The notes: a model not told the origin generated them from the sequence alone. 64,000 nucleotides of DNA from Paramarasmius palmivorus (GCA_037176845.1 JAYKXP010000007.1:186001-250000); one strand, 5' to 3'; shown: positions 23,568 to 34,236, counted from the stretch's first letter. Numbers and translations: made by a program.

Positions 23568-25583
23568 ATGCGTGGTTATCATTTTCGTATCTCGATAAAA
23601 GACTTAAACACCAACAGTACCAACAGTACCAGCTTTATTCCTCGCTCTATATTCGACAAATTACCTTCGCAATCCCCAAAACCCACGCTTCGCCGTAACG
23701 CAACTTTTAATCTACAGAACAAAGACTATAGGTTCGGCCCTATTCGTATCGACTGGCTGGATAAAACCGAGACACATATGAGTGCAGGAAAGGCACGCGA
23801 TACCCGTAGTGGTGAGTGTCATTCAATGCGAAAACGTGTACGCCTCTGATTATCCACAGGCCCAGCAGTAGCATCGTTCATTAAAACAAACGACGGATCA
23901 AGCTCTGGCTCTTTCAACTTACCGGATGGAGTCGTACATGTGTATCGCGAGTCATCCGGGGCATTGAACGAAGAAACTGCCAGCTCAGATACTTCGGCTC
24001 GAGATGGAACAGTTCTTGGTGTACTGGCAGTTCCTCCATGGATGACTCCATCGGACTTCCTTGCATTCGTTGCGCCAGCGGCTGAAGGAATCTCTCATCT
24101 GAGAATCATTAGGTTTGCTCGATCCTATTTTGACAATTCTCACTCTCATTCGGTCTGCAGAGATTCGATGCCAAATAGGTCGATTGCACTTATCAAATTC
24201 CCAAAATCAGACGATGCAGCCGAGTTTGCTGAAGCTTACAATGGGAAACCATTCAACTCTATGGAGGTATGTTGCATTTCTTGGTATATGGATAGACGTG
24301 GTTAAAGTATTTACAGCCAGAGATATGTCACATTGTACACGTTCTCTCTGTCAAAATCGACTCGGAAGATACCATTGCTTCTCAATTTGCAAGCCACTCT
24401 TCTCAGAGTACCAGTGCATTATACGAACTTCCGACATGTCCGGTGTGCCTTGAACGTATGGACTCTGCGGTAACGGGACTTATTACCGTTCCCTGTTCCC
24501 ATACATTCCATTGCATGTGCCTCAGTAAGTGGAGAGATAGCCGGTAAGCAGGGACTTCCTCGATCTTCTAGCTTATATGTTGAAACACCGTTCGACAGGT
24601 GCCCCGTCTGTCGGTACTCCCAAACTCTGCTAAAAGGCTCCTCATCCTCGACCTCACATATTCCCTCAACTTCACCGTCCTCTTCGACTTCACGTTCTGC
24701 TCCTAATGTTACATCAAACCTTTCTACATGCTCCACTTGTGGCTCGACGGCAAACCTTTGGATATGCCTCATCTGCGGGAACATTGGATGTGGTCGCTAT
24801 GGCCGAGCACATGCTCATTCGCATTATCAGCTCACGACCCATCTCTACGCATTGGAGCTCGAAACACAGCGTGTATGGGACTACGCCGGTGATGGATATG
24901 TACACCGTCTCATACAGAACCGCGCAGACGGGAAACTCGTCGAACTACCTTCAGCGAGTATGGTCTCGAACTCGCGAGAAGGTACTGGAGGCGGTCCAAG
25001 CGCAGCAGACGCGCTCACGGCAGAGAAAGTAGAGGCTATTGGGATCGAGTATTCGTACCTCTTGACGAGTCAGCTGGACTCTCAGCGTGCATATTATGAA
25101 GAACAAACTAAGGAGCTGCATTGTCAAGTCGGGGAACTTCGGGTGCTCATCGAAAGGCTTCAGGAAGATTTGGATGCTTCCCAGATTGCGAGGCGAGAAG
25201 CAGAAGAGGAACGAAGACGGGCAGAGGAAGCCAAAGCTGCTGAGGTACTACGGGAGAAGGCGAAAGCGGAGGCGCGGGCAAATAAAATGACGGAACTTGC
25301 GCGGAGGCTGGAAAAAGAGTTGCGTGAAGAGAGAGCTGTGTCCGAGGGGCTTATGGAGAACCTCGGGAAATTGAAGGAAAAGGCTGAGGTCATTGATCAG
25401 GAGAAAAAAGCGTTTCAAGAGAAGATTACGGACTTGGAAGAACAACTGAGGGACGTTATGTTCTTTGTCGAGGCCAAGGAAAAGATTGAGCGGGGCGAAG
25501 GTGCTGCGGGCGAAGCTGTCGGCGGGTCTCTGGAAATCGTGAGCACTCCCTCGCAAAAGAAGAGCGGAAAGAAGAAAAAATGA
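23568..25583 (+). CDS. ETP1: RING/ZnF-UBP protein of the BRAP2/ETP1 family
   Basis: Cytosolic E3-ligase-like protein; in animals BRAP2 modulates Ras-MAPK signalling, in yeast ETP1 acts in ethanol tolerance. Five exons join in phase. Order: N-terminal BRAP2 domain ([20 protein letters not shown], then [20 protein letters not shown] after an intron); a RING finger ([29 protein letters not shown], then [10 protein letters not shown]); a ZnF-UBP with [20 protein letters not shown]; then a long coiled coil from about 25080 to 25470 rich in E/K/R; and a basic C-terminus (GKKKK). The ATG at 23568 is the first in frame. Introns lie near 23812-23860, 24113-24160, 24266-24316 and 24544-24598. All zinc ligands appear present. 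Confidence 0.94.
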
Positions 25584-25730
25584 AAAAGTAACTTTTTTCG
25601 CACCATTCTTGTATTGTACGCAACGCTAATGTAGATTATGTCTTTTAGGTTGTTGATTGATAATCCCGAAGTCAGCGGGAAATGAGGGCGGTGAGACCAT
25701 AAGTCAGGGTTAATGTTCACCAGCAGCCTG

Positions 25731-25812
25731 GCGGAAATCCCGACGCACTCGCGCCATACCCATTGCGCAATTGATTTCCCGACGAGGTCGCTAATGTCTT
25801 CAGGTATAAAAA
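25731..25812 (+). promoter_or_regulatory. Duplicated proximal promoter block of NmrA copy A
   Basis: Contains two ATCCCGACG/TTCCCGACG-type elements each followed by a CTCG- or GTCG-like step, a TTGCGCAA palindrome (25763-25770) and a TATA box (TATAAAAA from 25805), 70 bases before the ATG at 25875. The same order recurs before copy B (27645-27722) and, in decayed form, before the deleted copy (about 30090-30210); part of it is seen before copy C (38420-38490). This argues for shared regulation or simply recent duplication. Confidence 0.5.
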
Positions 25813-25874
25813 GCAGAGCACAAACGTCGCTCAAGCAATCCCAGTAACCCACTGGTCATCTCACATCATCTCAA

Positions 25875-26894
25875 ATGGCCAGGTCCCAACGCATCTGTGT
25901 ACCAGGAGGCACAGGCGGTGTCGGACGCTACGTCGTTGATGCCCTTCTCGCAGTCCAGCCTAAATACAACCTCTATATCATTGTCCTCTCTCGTTCCCCT
26001 TCACCTCCTATTACCGTCCCTAATTCCGCTGCTAGCGCTGAAGTGATCCAAGTCGACTACAGTGACCCTGCCCAGCTGGAATCTATCATCCGCACGCACC
26101 AGATAGACACCATTATCAGCAACCTGATCAACTGGGACCTATCCAAATTTTCCGAAGGCCAAGAGGCCCTATTACGTGCTGCCTTGAAGGTTCCTACATT
26201 CAGACGGTTTGCACCTAGCGAGTTCAGCGTGGACTCTGAATCCCTCGATCCAGAGTACAACTACTACGCGTGTAAATTGCCCCTTCTACATACCCTTCGA
26301 CAGCTGAAAGTGGAACACCCTCATCTGGAATGGACGAAATTCGTCTGTGGAGTGTTTCACAACTACTTCGCATTCGGATGTGGAAAGGAAGATGAGGCGA
26401 TGAAGTACCTTCGCAGACATCCTGTTCGTATAGATGGTTCAACACTGAAAGCGGATATTCCTGGAGATGGCGAAAGGAAAGTCTCCTTCACTGCAGCAGA
26501 GGACATGGGGCGGTTCGTAGCTGAGGCTACGCAGTTGGAGGAATGGCCTGAGAAGCTGGATATGGCGGGTGATATCAAGAGCTACAACGAAATTGTGAAG
26601 ATTTTTGAGGATGTTACAGGTGTGTGGCTCCGCTCTTTTGCATCGCATGGCGTTGACGCTGCTCTCTCAGGCAAAAAGCTACAAGTGCGGTACAAAACTG
26701 AGGATGATGTTCTTTCTTTGTTGAAGCTTCCACCTCAAGGTTTCTCTCATGGCTTTCATATGGCGGATATGAATGTCATTAGAGGACGTGTAGAGCAAGG
26801 GCGAACGTTGAATGAAATGTTCCCTGGGGTGAAGCCCATAGGTATCAAGGATTTTGTGGAGAAGTGGTGGTGTCAGAAAGAGAATGATCATTAG
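25875..26894 (+). CDS. NmrA-like NAD(P)-binding reductase, copy A
   Basis: Rossmann-fold protein of the NmrA/isoflavone-reductase-like group; members are either small-molecule reductases or redox-sensing regulators. 322 residues from two exons (intron 26620-26670). The dinucleotide-binding motif is at the N-terminus (CVPGGTGGVGRYVVDALL); further family features are the RFAPSEFSVD segment, the YYACKLPLLHTLRQL helix with Tyr and Lys in the region where the catalytic Lys of the family lies, and the FHNYFAFG segment. C-terminal: PPQGFSHGFHMAD, then MFPGVKPIGIKDFVEKWW. Copies B (27804-28818) and C (37348-38360, minus) are full-length relatives; A and C look closest. Substrate unknown. No biosynthetic core enzyme is next to it. 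Confidence 0.88.
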   Translation: MARSQRICVPGGTGGVGRYVVDALLAVQPKYNLYIIVLSRSPSPPITVPNSAASAEVIQVDYSDPAQLESIIRTHQIDTIISNLINWDLSKFSEGQEALLRAALKVPTFRRFAPSEFSVDSESLDPEYNYYACKLPLLHTLRQLKVEHPHLEWTKFVCGVFHNYFAFGCGKEDEAMKYLRRHPVRIDGSTLKADIPGDGERKVSFTAAEDMGRFVAEATQLEEWPEKLDMAGDIKSYNEIVKIFEDVTGVWLRSFASHGVDAALSGKKLQVRYKTEDDVLSLLKLPPQGFSHGFHMADMNVIRGRVEQGRTLNEMFPGVKPIGIKDFVEKWWCQKENDH

Positions 26895-27644
26895 AGAAGT
26901 AGCTAGGAAAAAATTTCTTGATGCCATGAACATTGTAGTAAATTACCTTCGAATTATCGAGGAGAATTTTATCTTTATGGCTTGTCGAGGATACAGTGAC
27001 AGCGGAAAGAGCCTAGGCCCTAGATGGACAGGTGGCTGCTGACTAAGAAGTGGGCACACAGATTTCGATTAGCGCTGATGAACTTGTCTTCTGGTCCTCC
27101 ACCATTACTGTATGCAATGCGTTCACATCGTATTCGCTATCATTTAGTACGTCTGGACTATCTCACAAATTGCAACCCGCTTTTTGGTATTTGCTAGCGG
27201 TCCAAGAGTACGTCATGGAGGTTGCTGGTCCCTGGACAAGATAATTGCGACAAGCTTGGTTCGGTGACCCGTTCTTTGACCAGTATCCTTTATATGATCC
27301 GCCCTATTCAAACTGCGGAACTGAAGCACAACTTGGTTAGTTCCGTGTATTCTGATCTCAATTCGGCCCTTTTCTCATCCAGGATCCTCAGAAGAAAAGA
27401 AGCTCCAAGAGTCGATAGTTCAGTTCAGGCAGCACATTTCATCGCCAGGCCCCATTTCAGCCTTGACGCAAATCTGTGGGGGTTCTGTGCGTTGAAGCCA
27501 CATACTACATCCCTGCAAAGCTTGAAGCTTGATTAATGTCAATCGTGATTCCCGAAGCAGACGGTGAATATTGTTTAGGACCCTACATTAGGGTTGGGAT
27601 TCACCGACACTGTCGCGAATCGTGGCGGTTCCTGCCAGTGGACA
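26895..27644. other. Gap between NmrA copies A and B
   Basis: 750 bases with short open frames only and no recognisable motif. The last part before 27645 leads into the promoter block of copy B. Confidence 0.45.
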
Positions 27645-27722
27645 TCCCGACCGTCTCGCGACTACACCATCTGCGCAGTTGATATCCCGATGGACTCGTG
27701 GCGATATCTCCTGGTATATAAG
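27645..27722 (+). promoter_or_regulatory. Duplicated proximal promoter block of NmrA copy B
   Basis: ACATCCCGACC then CTCGCG, GCGCAGTTGATATCCCGATG then CTCGTGG, then a TATATA box at 27715-27720, the same order as upstream of copy A. The distance to the ATG (27804) is also similar. Confidence 0.5.
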
Positions 27723-27803
27723 GTGTCACCACCGCGTCTCAATGGCCAACAGTAACCCACTTTCAGACACATTGTCCCATTCTTACTCTCAAACGACTTT
27801 TAA

Positions 27804-28818
27804 ATGGCCAAATCTCAACGCATCGCAGTCGCAGGAGGCTCAGGAGGCGCCGGTCGCTATATTGTGAATGCTCTCCTCGCCGTCCGCGACAAATACAACC
27901 TCTACATCATTGTCCTCTCTCGTTCCTCCTCTTCTCCGATCACTATACCTGGACACACTGCCAGCGCTGAAGTGGTACAAGTCGACTATGCAGACTCTGC
28001 GCAATTGGAATCTGTGATCCGCACTCACGAGATCGACACCATAATCAGTAACCTCGTCAACCCGGATTTATCCCAATTCTCTGCAATCCAAGAGGTTCTC
28101 TTGCGAGCTGCATTGAATGTACCTTCTTTCCGACGATTCGTTCCCAGCGAACACGCTTTCGACTCCGAATCTCTGGACCCAGAATACAACTTTTACGCAT
28201 GCAAGCTTCCCATTCTCCAGACCCTTCGTCAGCTGAAGGCCGAACATCCTCATTTGGAATGGACAAAGTTTCTTCCAGGGGCATTCAGCAACTATTTCGC
28301 GTTCGGGTCTGGGAATGAGGACCAGGCGATGACATACCTTGTTAGGCACCCTGTTCGTGTGGATCCCTCGACGCTTAAAGCGGAGATTCCGGGAGATGGA
28401 GAGAGGAAGATGTATTTCACCGCTGCAGAGGACTTTGGGAGCTTTGCTGCAGAGGCCACGCAGTTGGATAGGTGGCCTGAAGAGTTGAACATGGTCGGTG
28501 ACAAGAAGAGTTACAATGAGATTGTGGCAATTTTGGAGGATGTGCTTGGTATGTGTCTTGTTGTTGCATTCAAGTCTCTTGTGCCTAACGGGAATGGTGC
28601 TCTTAGGCAAGAAGTTTGAGGTCCATTACAAGACCAAAGAATTTATCCTTTCCGTGATGAACGTACCAGCGCAAGGATGGTCAGACTATGTCCACTTGGC
28701 GGACTTGTGTGTGATCAGTGGCGGCGGCGAGCAGATCCAGGTGTCGAATGAGTTGTTCCCGGAGGTGAAGCCGATGACTATCCGGGAGTTTGTGCAGAAA
28801 TGGTGGGGTGCAAATTAG
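27804..28818 (+). CDS. NmrA-like NAD(P)-binding reductase, copy B
   Basis: 318 residues, two exons with the intron (28549-28606) at the same place as in copy A. The binding motif is AVAGGSGGAGRYIVNALLAV. It diverges more from A and C than these do from each other: for instance RFVPSEHAFDSESL instead of RFAPSEFSVD, and a shorter C-terminus ending MTIREFVQKWWGAN. The 3' flank from the stop to about 28950 recurs, decayed, at about 31035-31195 behind the shredded copy, so B was the parent (or sister) of that relic. Expected to be functional: the frame is open and the splice sites are canonical. Substrate unknown. Confidence 0.88.
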
Positions 28819-28960
28819 TAGTCACATTTGTCTACGAGGCATAGGGAATGATGGCGACTGTCGTTTTGAATTTCTGTTTCTAGCTTGATCTATTGAAGGT
28901 TCCTGTTCTGTCGAATGCAAATCAAGTGCGTAATACGTATGTATAGATTATGTCTCGCAG

Positions 28961-29723
28961 AGGGTTACATATCTGAACAGAGAAGCCGTATTCTATAATG
29001 ACTCCTTGCCCTCACTGCAAGGCTCGCTGGTACCTCGTCATTATGGCGTGTGGCAGTCCGATGCCACCGAGTTTGCTGGTGTAATGAGATGCGAGATTCT
29101 CGAGTACTGTGGAAGAAATTTGTTAAAGTCCCAAGAGTGGAGTGGTACGAAGGAACAATCGTAAGTCTCGACCTCATATTCTTTATCTAGCTCACAAGCA
29201 AATTGTTCTATCAGAGATCAAATCGCTGAAGCCGCAGAAAAACTCCACGACTGGGGCATCTACCACGGTCAGCTCTACCCCTCTGTACTTCCACGTCATG
29301 TGCTGTGGCGAGAACCCGACCAAAAACCAGTCTTCGTCGATTTCACCATCTCAGGGGACACTGTGGACTGTCCTCGACGGATCCCACTTTGCCCGACGAA
29401 AGAATGGACATGGCCGTTGAAAAGCCTTTGTTCGGAATTGCAAGAAGTCGGCAGATTCATCCATTATCAGAGAAGGAAGGATGGTACATAGACTATTCTA
29501 CTGTTTGGCAGACGACTAACCACAATGAGGCTACTCGGAAGCGTTGCTCAGAAAGGCAATGGACTGGATAACTGAACAAAGACATTGTTGGGAAGAAAGC
29601 GGCGAACTGGACTGGGACATAAAGGAGAAGAAGTTCAGAGAGCAAAAGGAGTTGCTTAAACAATGGGCAGAGGAAGAATTGAAAGCGTCCGAAGAAGATT
29701 CGACGACCGATCCGTCAGGCTAA
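28961..29723 (+). pseudogene. Protein-kinase-like fold gene lacking its N-terminal lobe
   Basis: Three exons of coding-quality sequence join in phase (introns about 29159-29210 and 29485-29529). Reading: YNDSLPSLQGSLVPRHYGVW, then CEILEYCGRNLL, then AAEKLHDWGIYHGQLYPSVL, then PVFVDFTISG and WPLKSLCSELQEV, and a charged tail ending at 29723. The pattern is that of fungal protein-kinase-like proteins, where HGDL and IDFD would be expected; here the catalytic Asp of the loop is Gln (HGQL) and the metal-binding motif is VDFT. The N-lobe (glycine loop, lysine) is missing: coding homology starts at 28961 directly after sequence that belongs to the 3' flank of NmrA copy B. An in-frame ATG exists at 29084. 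Either a truncated relic or a small expressed remnant. Confidence 0.6.
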
Positions 29724-30070
29724 ACTGCTACATCTCCGTGGTTGTTTGACGGTGCCGATTTGGCCTTCAATCCCGTACTCCTCCCTTGCTCGACACGTCT
29801 TCCAATGACCCCCAGATCTGCCATATGAAAGATGTGAGAGAACCCCTGAGGCGGAAGCTTCAATTCATCCTTAGTTTTGTACGGTCCTAGGAGCACAGCA
29901 TCAATCTCCCGCCGCGCTAGCAACGGAATTAGGGATGGTAACGGGAGGTGAAGAGGAACGAGAGGACGATGATGTAGAGGTTGTATTTGGATTGTGACTC
30001 TACCGCGAGGAGAGCATCGACAACGTAACGACCGACGCCGCTTGCACCTCCTGGTACACATGGAACGATG
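29720..30070 (-). pseudogene. NmrA-like copy with internal deletion of about 200 codons
   Basis: The minus strand begins with the NmrA N-terminus (VPCVPGGASGVGRYVVDALL, then KYNLYIIVLS) and jumps straight to the C-terminal part (KLPPQGFSHIFHMADLGVIG, VEQGR). Compared with copy C the join falls between the codons after the second beta strand and the intron/exon-2 border, so the whole middle of the domain is absent. The original start codon is replaced upstream, and the C-terminal MFPGVKP block is lost. Upstream (30090-30210) the promoter block of the family is still visible, including the GCGCAAT elements and the CCCAGTAACC leader. Confidence 0.8.
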
Positions 30071-30234
30071 TCGGTTACTGGGTTATACCTATCAGCGACC
30101 GATTGCGCAATAGACTCGAGACCAGTACCCAAGCTCATCAGGTAGCAGCGACGGGTTCGAGTCTAATTGCGCAAGGGGTATGGGCCGTATGGCGCGAGTA
30201 CATTAACTTCCCCCTATTTCCCGCTGCATCGGAA

Positions 30235-30591
30235 TTAAATATTAAATATCTCCTCGACATACGACTGATCTCCGTCATTGATATGGCAGGCGGCCTTTAA
30301 TACCAGTGTTGGCTTCGAGTTGGGCGATGATGCTGGAGTACAATAAAAGATAGGGAACGAGTCTTCCCAGCACCATACCTTTCCCCAGTAATAGATGCCG
30401 CCCGATGTTGCAGTTTGCGACAAGTTGTTAATGTTAGGAGTCGACGCTACCAAGTCCGTGGATGGGGGAGATGGGAACGGGTCTGTGGTGTAGTCAGGAG
30501 GAGGACTATAAGTGAAGGTTGTCGGTTGTGTTTGCCCCGGAAACAGGACTTTGAGAGTCATTATGTTGGTAGTCGAGAACCAGGATTGCAA
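30235..30591 (-). other. Unassigned open frame, possible last exon of a decayed gene
   Basis: A 118-codon open frame without recognised domain. It contains TLKVLFPGQTQPTTFTYSPP, a proline/aspartate-rich stretch, and GGIYYWGKVWCWEDSFPIFY. The first part matches the relic at 22168-22214, which shows that it was once real coding sequence. A second minus-strand frame at 30611-30850 (FLDHMFLQMRLYFDGCSD) may be an upstream exon, but I could not join the two. No ATG-started complete gene was found. Confidence 0.35.
30512..30558 (-). repeat. Dispersed coding relic, copy 2 (partner at 22168-22214)
   Basis: Here the frame is open, whereas the partner has an internal stop. See the partner entry. Confidence 0.55.
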
Positions 30592-30916
30592 TGGCTGAGT
30601 CAGCTAGCTCCTACCAGACCTCGAACGAAAGGATGGAAAGAGCGGAAGTATCGGAGCACCCATCGAAATACAATCGCATCTGAAGAAACATGTGGTCCAG
30701 AAAATGCTTTGCACCGAAAGCGGTCTGGGCCAACACACCTTCGGAGATCTCACCCCGAATAGCACCTTGGTCAAGAAGAGGAAGAGGAGGTAGTTCTTGA
30801 GAGTCATGAGTACGTAGACAGAAGTCTTTTCTTACCACCACAATCCACATACCATCGTCACTAGTGGTCGAACATTACATACATCTGGCTGAACATCCTC
30901 GTCAAGTCTCTCCTAG

Positions 30917-31200
30917 GCGTTTAGTAACTATTTTGCGTATGGGTGGAGTAAGGATGATATGTGGCACGTGCATGCCTCGACGCTCAAAGCGGTGATTTTG
31001 GTTCCCAGAGGTGAATGACTATGTATCTAGTATCCAGTAGTTCGTGCAGAAATGCTGGGGTAATCAGTAGCTATACTTATATACGAGATATAAGGCGCAG
31101 GGAATAGGGCGCAAGTCGCGTTTCTGTCTCTGGCTTAGTCTATTAAACCTATAAGGTTCCTGCAAACCAAGTGCGCAATACGTATGCTATATATTACAGA
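30917..31200 (+). pseudogene. Shredded NmrA-like copy (relic of copy B type)
   Basis: Short blocks align with copy B in order: FSNYFAYGWSKDD-like sequence at 30917-30958 (matching FSNYFAFGSGNED), a V-H-A-S-T-L-K-A-V-I block near 30970-31000 (matching VDPSTLKAEI), then a last-exon block at about 31030-31070 (matching IREFVQKWWGAN, with stops), then about 120 bases of matching 3' flank ending in AAGTGCGCAATACGTATG. Large internal deletions and stop codons mean it cannot make protein. Confidence 0.7.
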
Positions 31201-31230
31201 TGCCAAAGATCACCACACATTAAAGGCGGG

Positions 31231-34147
31231 CTATAAACCCTCAAAGAAAGATAAATCCTGCGCCGATAAACCCCCTGCTCCAGCCGTCTTTCCTGGTGGC
31301 GCCTTCGTGGTAATTCCACTTGCACTTGCACCAGTACCAAAACCGGACCCAAACAAATCCAGGGGATCTACGTCCTGTGCTTGTACATGTGTTTGACTTG
31401 AAGGAGAAGGTGCGAATAGATCCATACCCATCCCCATACCAACGCTCTTATTCGTAGTAGCCGTGGAATCACCGAAAATATCCAACTCCTTCACAGGACC
31501 GGTATTATGCCTACTCACACCCCCAGGAGGCGGTGGAATCATCCCTATGCCTATTCCTCCAAACGTCCCAGTATTTTGTCTACTCAAATTCCCAGGTGGA
31601 GGCGAAACCATTCCAGTCCCAGTCCCAGTGTTCTGCCTACTCAGCGTAGGCGGCGGAGAAAGAACTGGAACAATAGAACCCCGATTCTGACTCTGAGGAG
31701 GAGGCGTAGATGTCATGCCCATACCCAGACCCACACTCATACGCGAAGACGTGGAAGAAGAAAGTGGAAGTTTGGGTAACGGCGGACTTCCACCTACATG
31801 CGCACGAAGGAGATCAGTGCTACGATGTGATACGTGCCCATGTCCGTGTCCATAACGCGGTGATCTCTGTCGCGGGGGACTCGCCATATCGCCCCAGTCG
31901 TCCGAGTCTTCTCCTTCATCAACACTAAAACTCCCACTCGCGCTCGTACTCATACTAAACGACGACTCGCGACTGAAGTCAACACTCCCGCTGGTATTGG
32001 TGCTAAACGACGAATCCCTCGCGTGAGATCTAGACGAGTTTGCGCTGATGCTGAATAGACTCTTGTCAGACGCTATCGATGAGATGCTTTCGTTGAATCT
32101 ATGCATATGCGTATTGGGTGTGTACGTGCGCGTGCTTGGAGTCGAGGTGTTCCTGTTCTTAGCAGGCGAGTTTGAAGGAGAGCTTGAGTCAAAGCCCCAA
32201 CTCATCCCAGTCCCGGTCCCAGTCGTCGTGGAGCTGGACCCGGCTTGGAAGTCTGCAAAATCGTCGTCGTCTTCTTCGACGTTAGTTGTAGATGATGGGA
32301 GAGGCGGAAGAGGACCGTTCTTATCCTTCCGCGAAGGCGGACGTGAACCACCGAGGTCCAATAACGAGCTCTGTGCCTGTGAGGAAGGCGGTGGTGCGAG
32401 TCTCGGCGAAGGCATCGGCGAAGACGAGTTTGAGTTTGGGGTTGTTGGGGTTCTAGACGAAGAAGACATGATTGCGGTGGGGGTAGGCCGTTTCTTTGGA
32501 GCAGGGACCGGAACGCGGAATGTTCCTTGGACGCTGCCAAATGTCGGTGGAGTTGGTCCTGGTGCTTGCGCTGGCGCTGGTGTTGAACTCGCGGTGGTGG
32601 TAGGAGAGGAAGATGCACCAGCCGGCGGAACCCATCCAAAGCCTTTCTTTGCACCGTTAGCGTTCGAATTAGGAAAGCTAAGCGCGGTAGGTGTAGGAGT
32701 AGGAACATCAAATTCGAATGTAGATTTGTTGTAGCTTGGAGTGGGGAGTTCGAGTGGTTGAGGTGCTGGTATAGAGTTCAAGTGCAAGTTTGGAGTGAGG
32801 TGTTTCTGGGTTTGTGGCTGGGTAGGAGGCGGCGGCGGTGGTGCGAGCGGAGGCGGTAGCTTCACGTTTGCTGCTGGATCTGGGTTGGTGAGCACACCAA
32901 TGTCCTTGTCGTCGTGGTCGTCGTCCAGGAGACTAGGGACAGGCGCGAGCTCAGAGAGAAAGTCGATGTCATCTGAAGAGAGAGGAATGTTGTTGTTTTG
33001 GGCAGGTGATGGTTTAGAGGAACGTGAGAAACGGTTAAGGAAGCGGGATACCCTGGATGGTGGTTGTGCCTCGGGTATTGGGTCAGGTTGGGACGGGGAA
33101 AAGATGTCTGGTGAGGCTGTCACGGCGGGGGCAGTGGTAGGAGATGTGACTGTCGTAGGAGAGATAGTAGTAGTGGGAGTAGCAGGAGGCTTGGCATCTA
33201 TACTCGGTCGTGGAGAGTGTGCTGGTGAACGAACAGGTGAAGCCGAGTCTGTTCTAGCACCAAACAGAGACGAAAGAATTCCTGTTCCTTTTCGTTTCAT
33301 CTCTGGAGGTTTCTCCTCTGACTTCTCTTCCGCCTTGTCGAGGACTTTCCATCCGACAGGCGTGATATCGACCTCGACATCGTCACGTCTAGACTTGACA
33401 GAAGCTTCCCAAGCTGTTGAACCTTTTGATTCAAGGTATTTAGCAAGAGGACTGTGTCTAGCAATGTGGGCGTTTCGGGTGAGTCGGACAGTGTCACTTG
33501 TCTTTTTGAATGTCCACGACTTGGGAAAAGCTGGAAGAGGTTCTAGGGATAGAATGGGTGGTATAATGCCTTCACTGCGAATAGTTAGCCTATGAAGTGT
33601 AAAAAGAGGAGAGTACTCACAGACGCTCAATGTCGGGCAATTGAGGATTGTCATTGAATGACGGTGAGGATGGAAAGAGATCATTTGAGATTGATTGCAA
33701 CTGGGATAGAATACTGTCCAGTAACTGAGGAGGAACGTATTTGTCTTGCAATTCCTTTTCCTTCTTCGCCATCTCCCATTCGTCGTTGTCATCGGCGGCA
33801 GCGACGGCGGGTGAATGAAGAGTGTCCGCATCATGGGCCCATTGGGCTTGAGCTGCTTCAAATGTTCCGAACGCGTCAGAGTCTGCTGGTAATGGTGTCC
33901 ATGGTGCTTCTGTTGCTGTTGTTGTCGACGTCGTTGTCGTCGTTGTGTCCGTCGTCGTGGGCGGTGTTTGTTCATTGTCCACATCGTCCGACTCGTCCTC
34001 CACATCCTGGTGCTCATCTTCCACCACTTCTTCCACCACTTCTTCTTCTACTTCTTCGTCAACTACTGGCTCTTGTCCCCATACACTAGACTGAGGTCTC
34101 CATTGAGTATCCCAAACAGGCTCATCAGTCGCCCAGGGATTGTCCAT
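31231..34147 (-). CDS. Large low-complexity protein with clathrin-adaptor-binding-like motifs
   Basis: About 950 residues from two exons (intron about 33565-33620, phase confirmed). No enzyme domain. The N-terminus is acidic (MDNPWATDEPVWD, then runs of E/V and T). A conserved-looking block follows the intron: PPILSLEPLPAFPKSWTFKK, SDTVRLTRNAHIARHSPLAK. The rest is Pro/Ser/Thr-rich with DDDDFADFQ, SDDWGDM, ELDIFGDS, DPLDLFGSGF and the C-terminal LSAQDLSFFEGL. DFxDF/DLF/DWG-type peptides are known ligands of clathrin adaptor appendages, so a coat-accessory role is a reasonable inference. A unit of the form SRQNTG plus a P-P-P-G run is repeated three times at 31495-31665. The start ATG at 34147 is 89 bases from the divergent UBC2 start. 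Shadow frames on the plus strand here are artefacts of low complexity. Confidence 0.75.
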
Positions 34148-34179
34148 CGACGAACGAACGACTGAGCGTTCCAGCCGAA

Positions 34180-34185
34180 CACGTG
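34180..34185. promoter_or_regulatory. CACGTG E-box in an 89-base bidirectional promoter
   Basis: Perfect bHLH-type palindrome inside the only 89 bases that separate the start codons of two divergent genes (34147 minus, 34237 plus). Its position makes a shared regulatory role plausible; not proven. Confidence 0.4.
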
Positions 34186-34236
34186 AGAATTCCAAACTCT
34201 TTCGTCTCTCCCTCGACAGTCGTCGTCTCCTCCTTC

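Noticed and set aside
32048..33595. Long plus-strand open frames (228 and 266 codons) opposite the DFADFQ-motif gene
   Set aside because: They are antisense shadows of a low-complexity Ser/Pro/Thr-rich coding region; the minus strand has the conserved block, valid intron and meaningful motifs.
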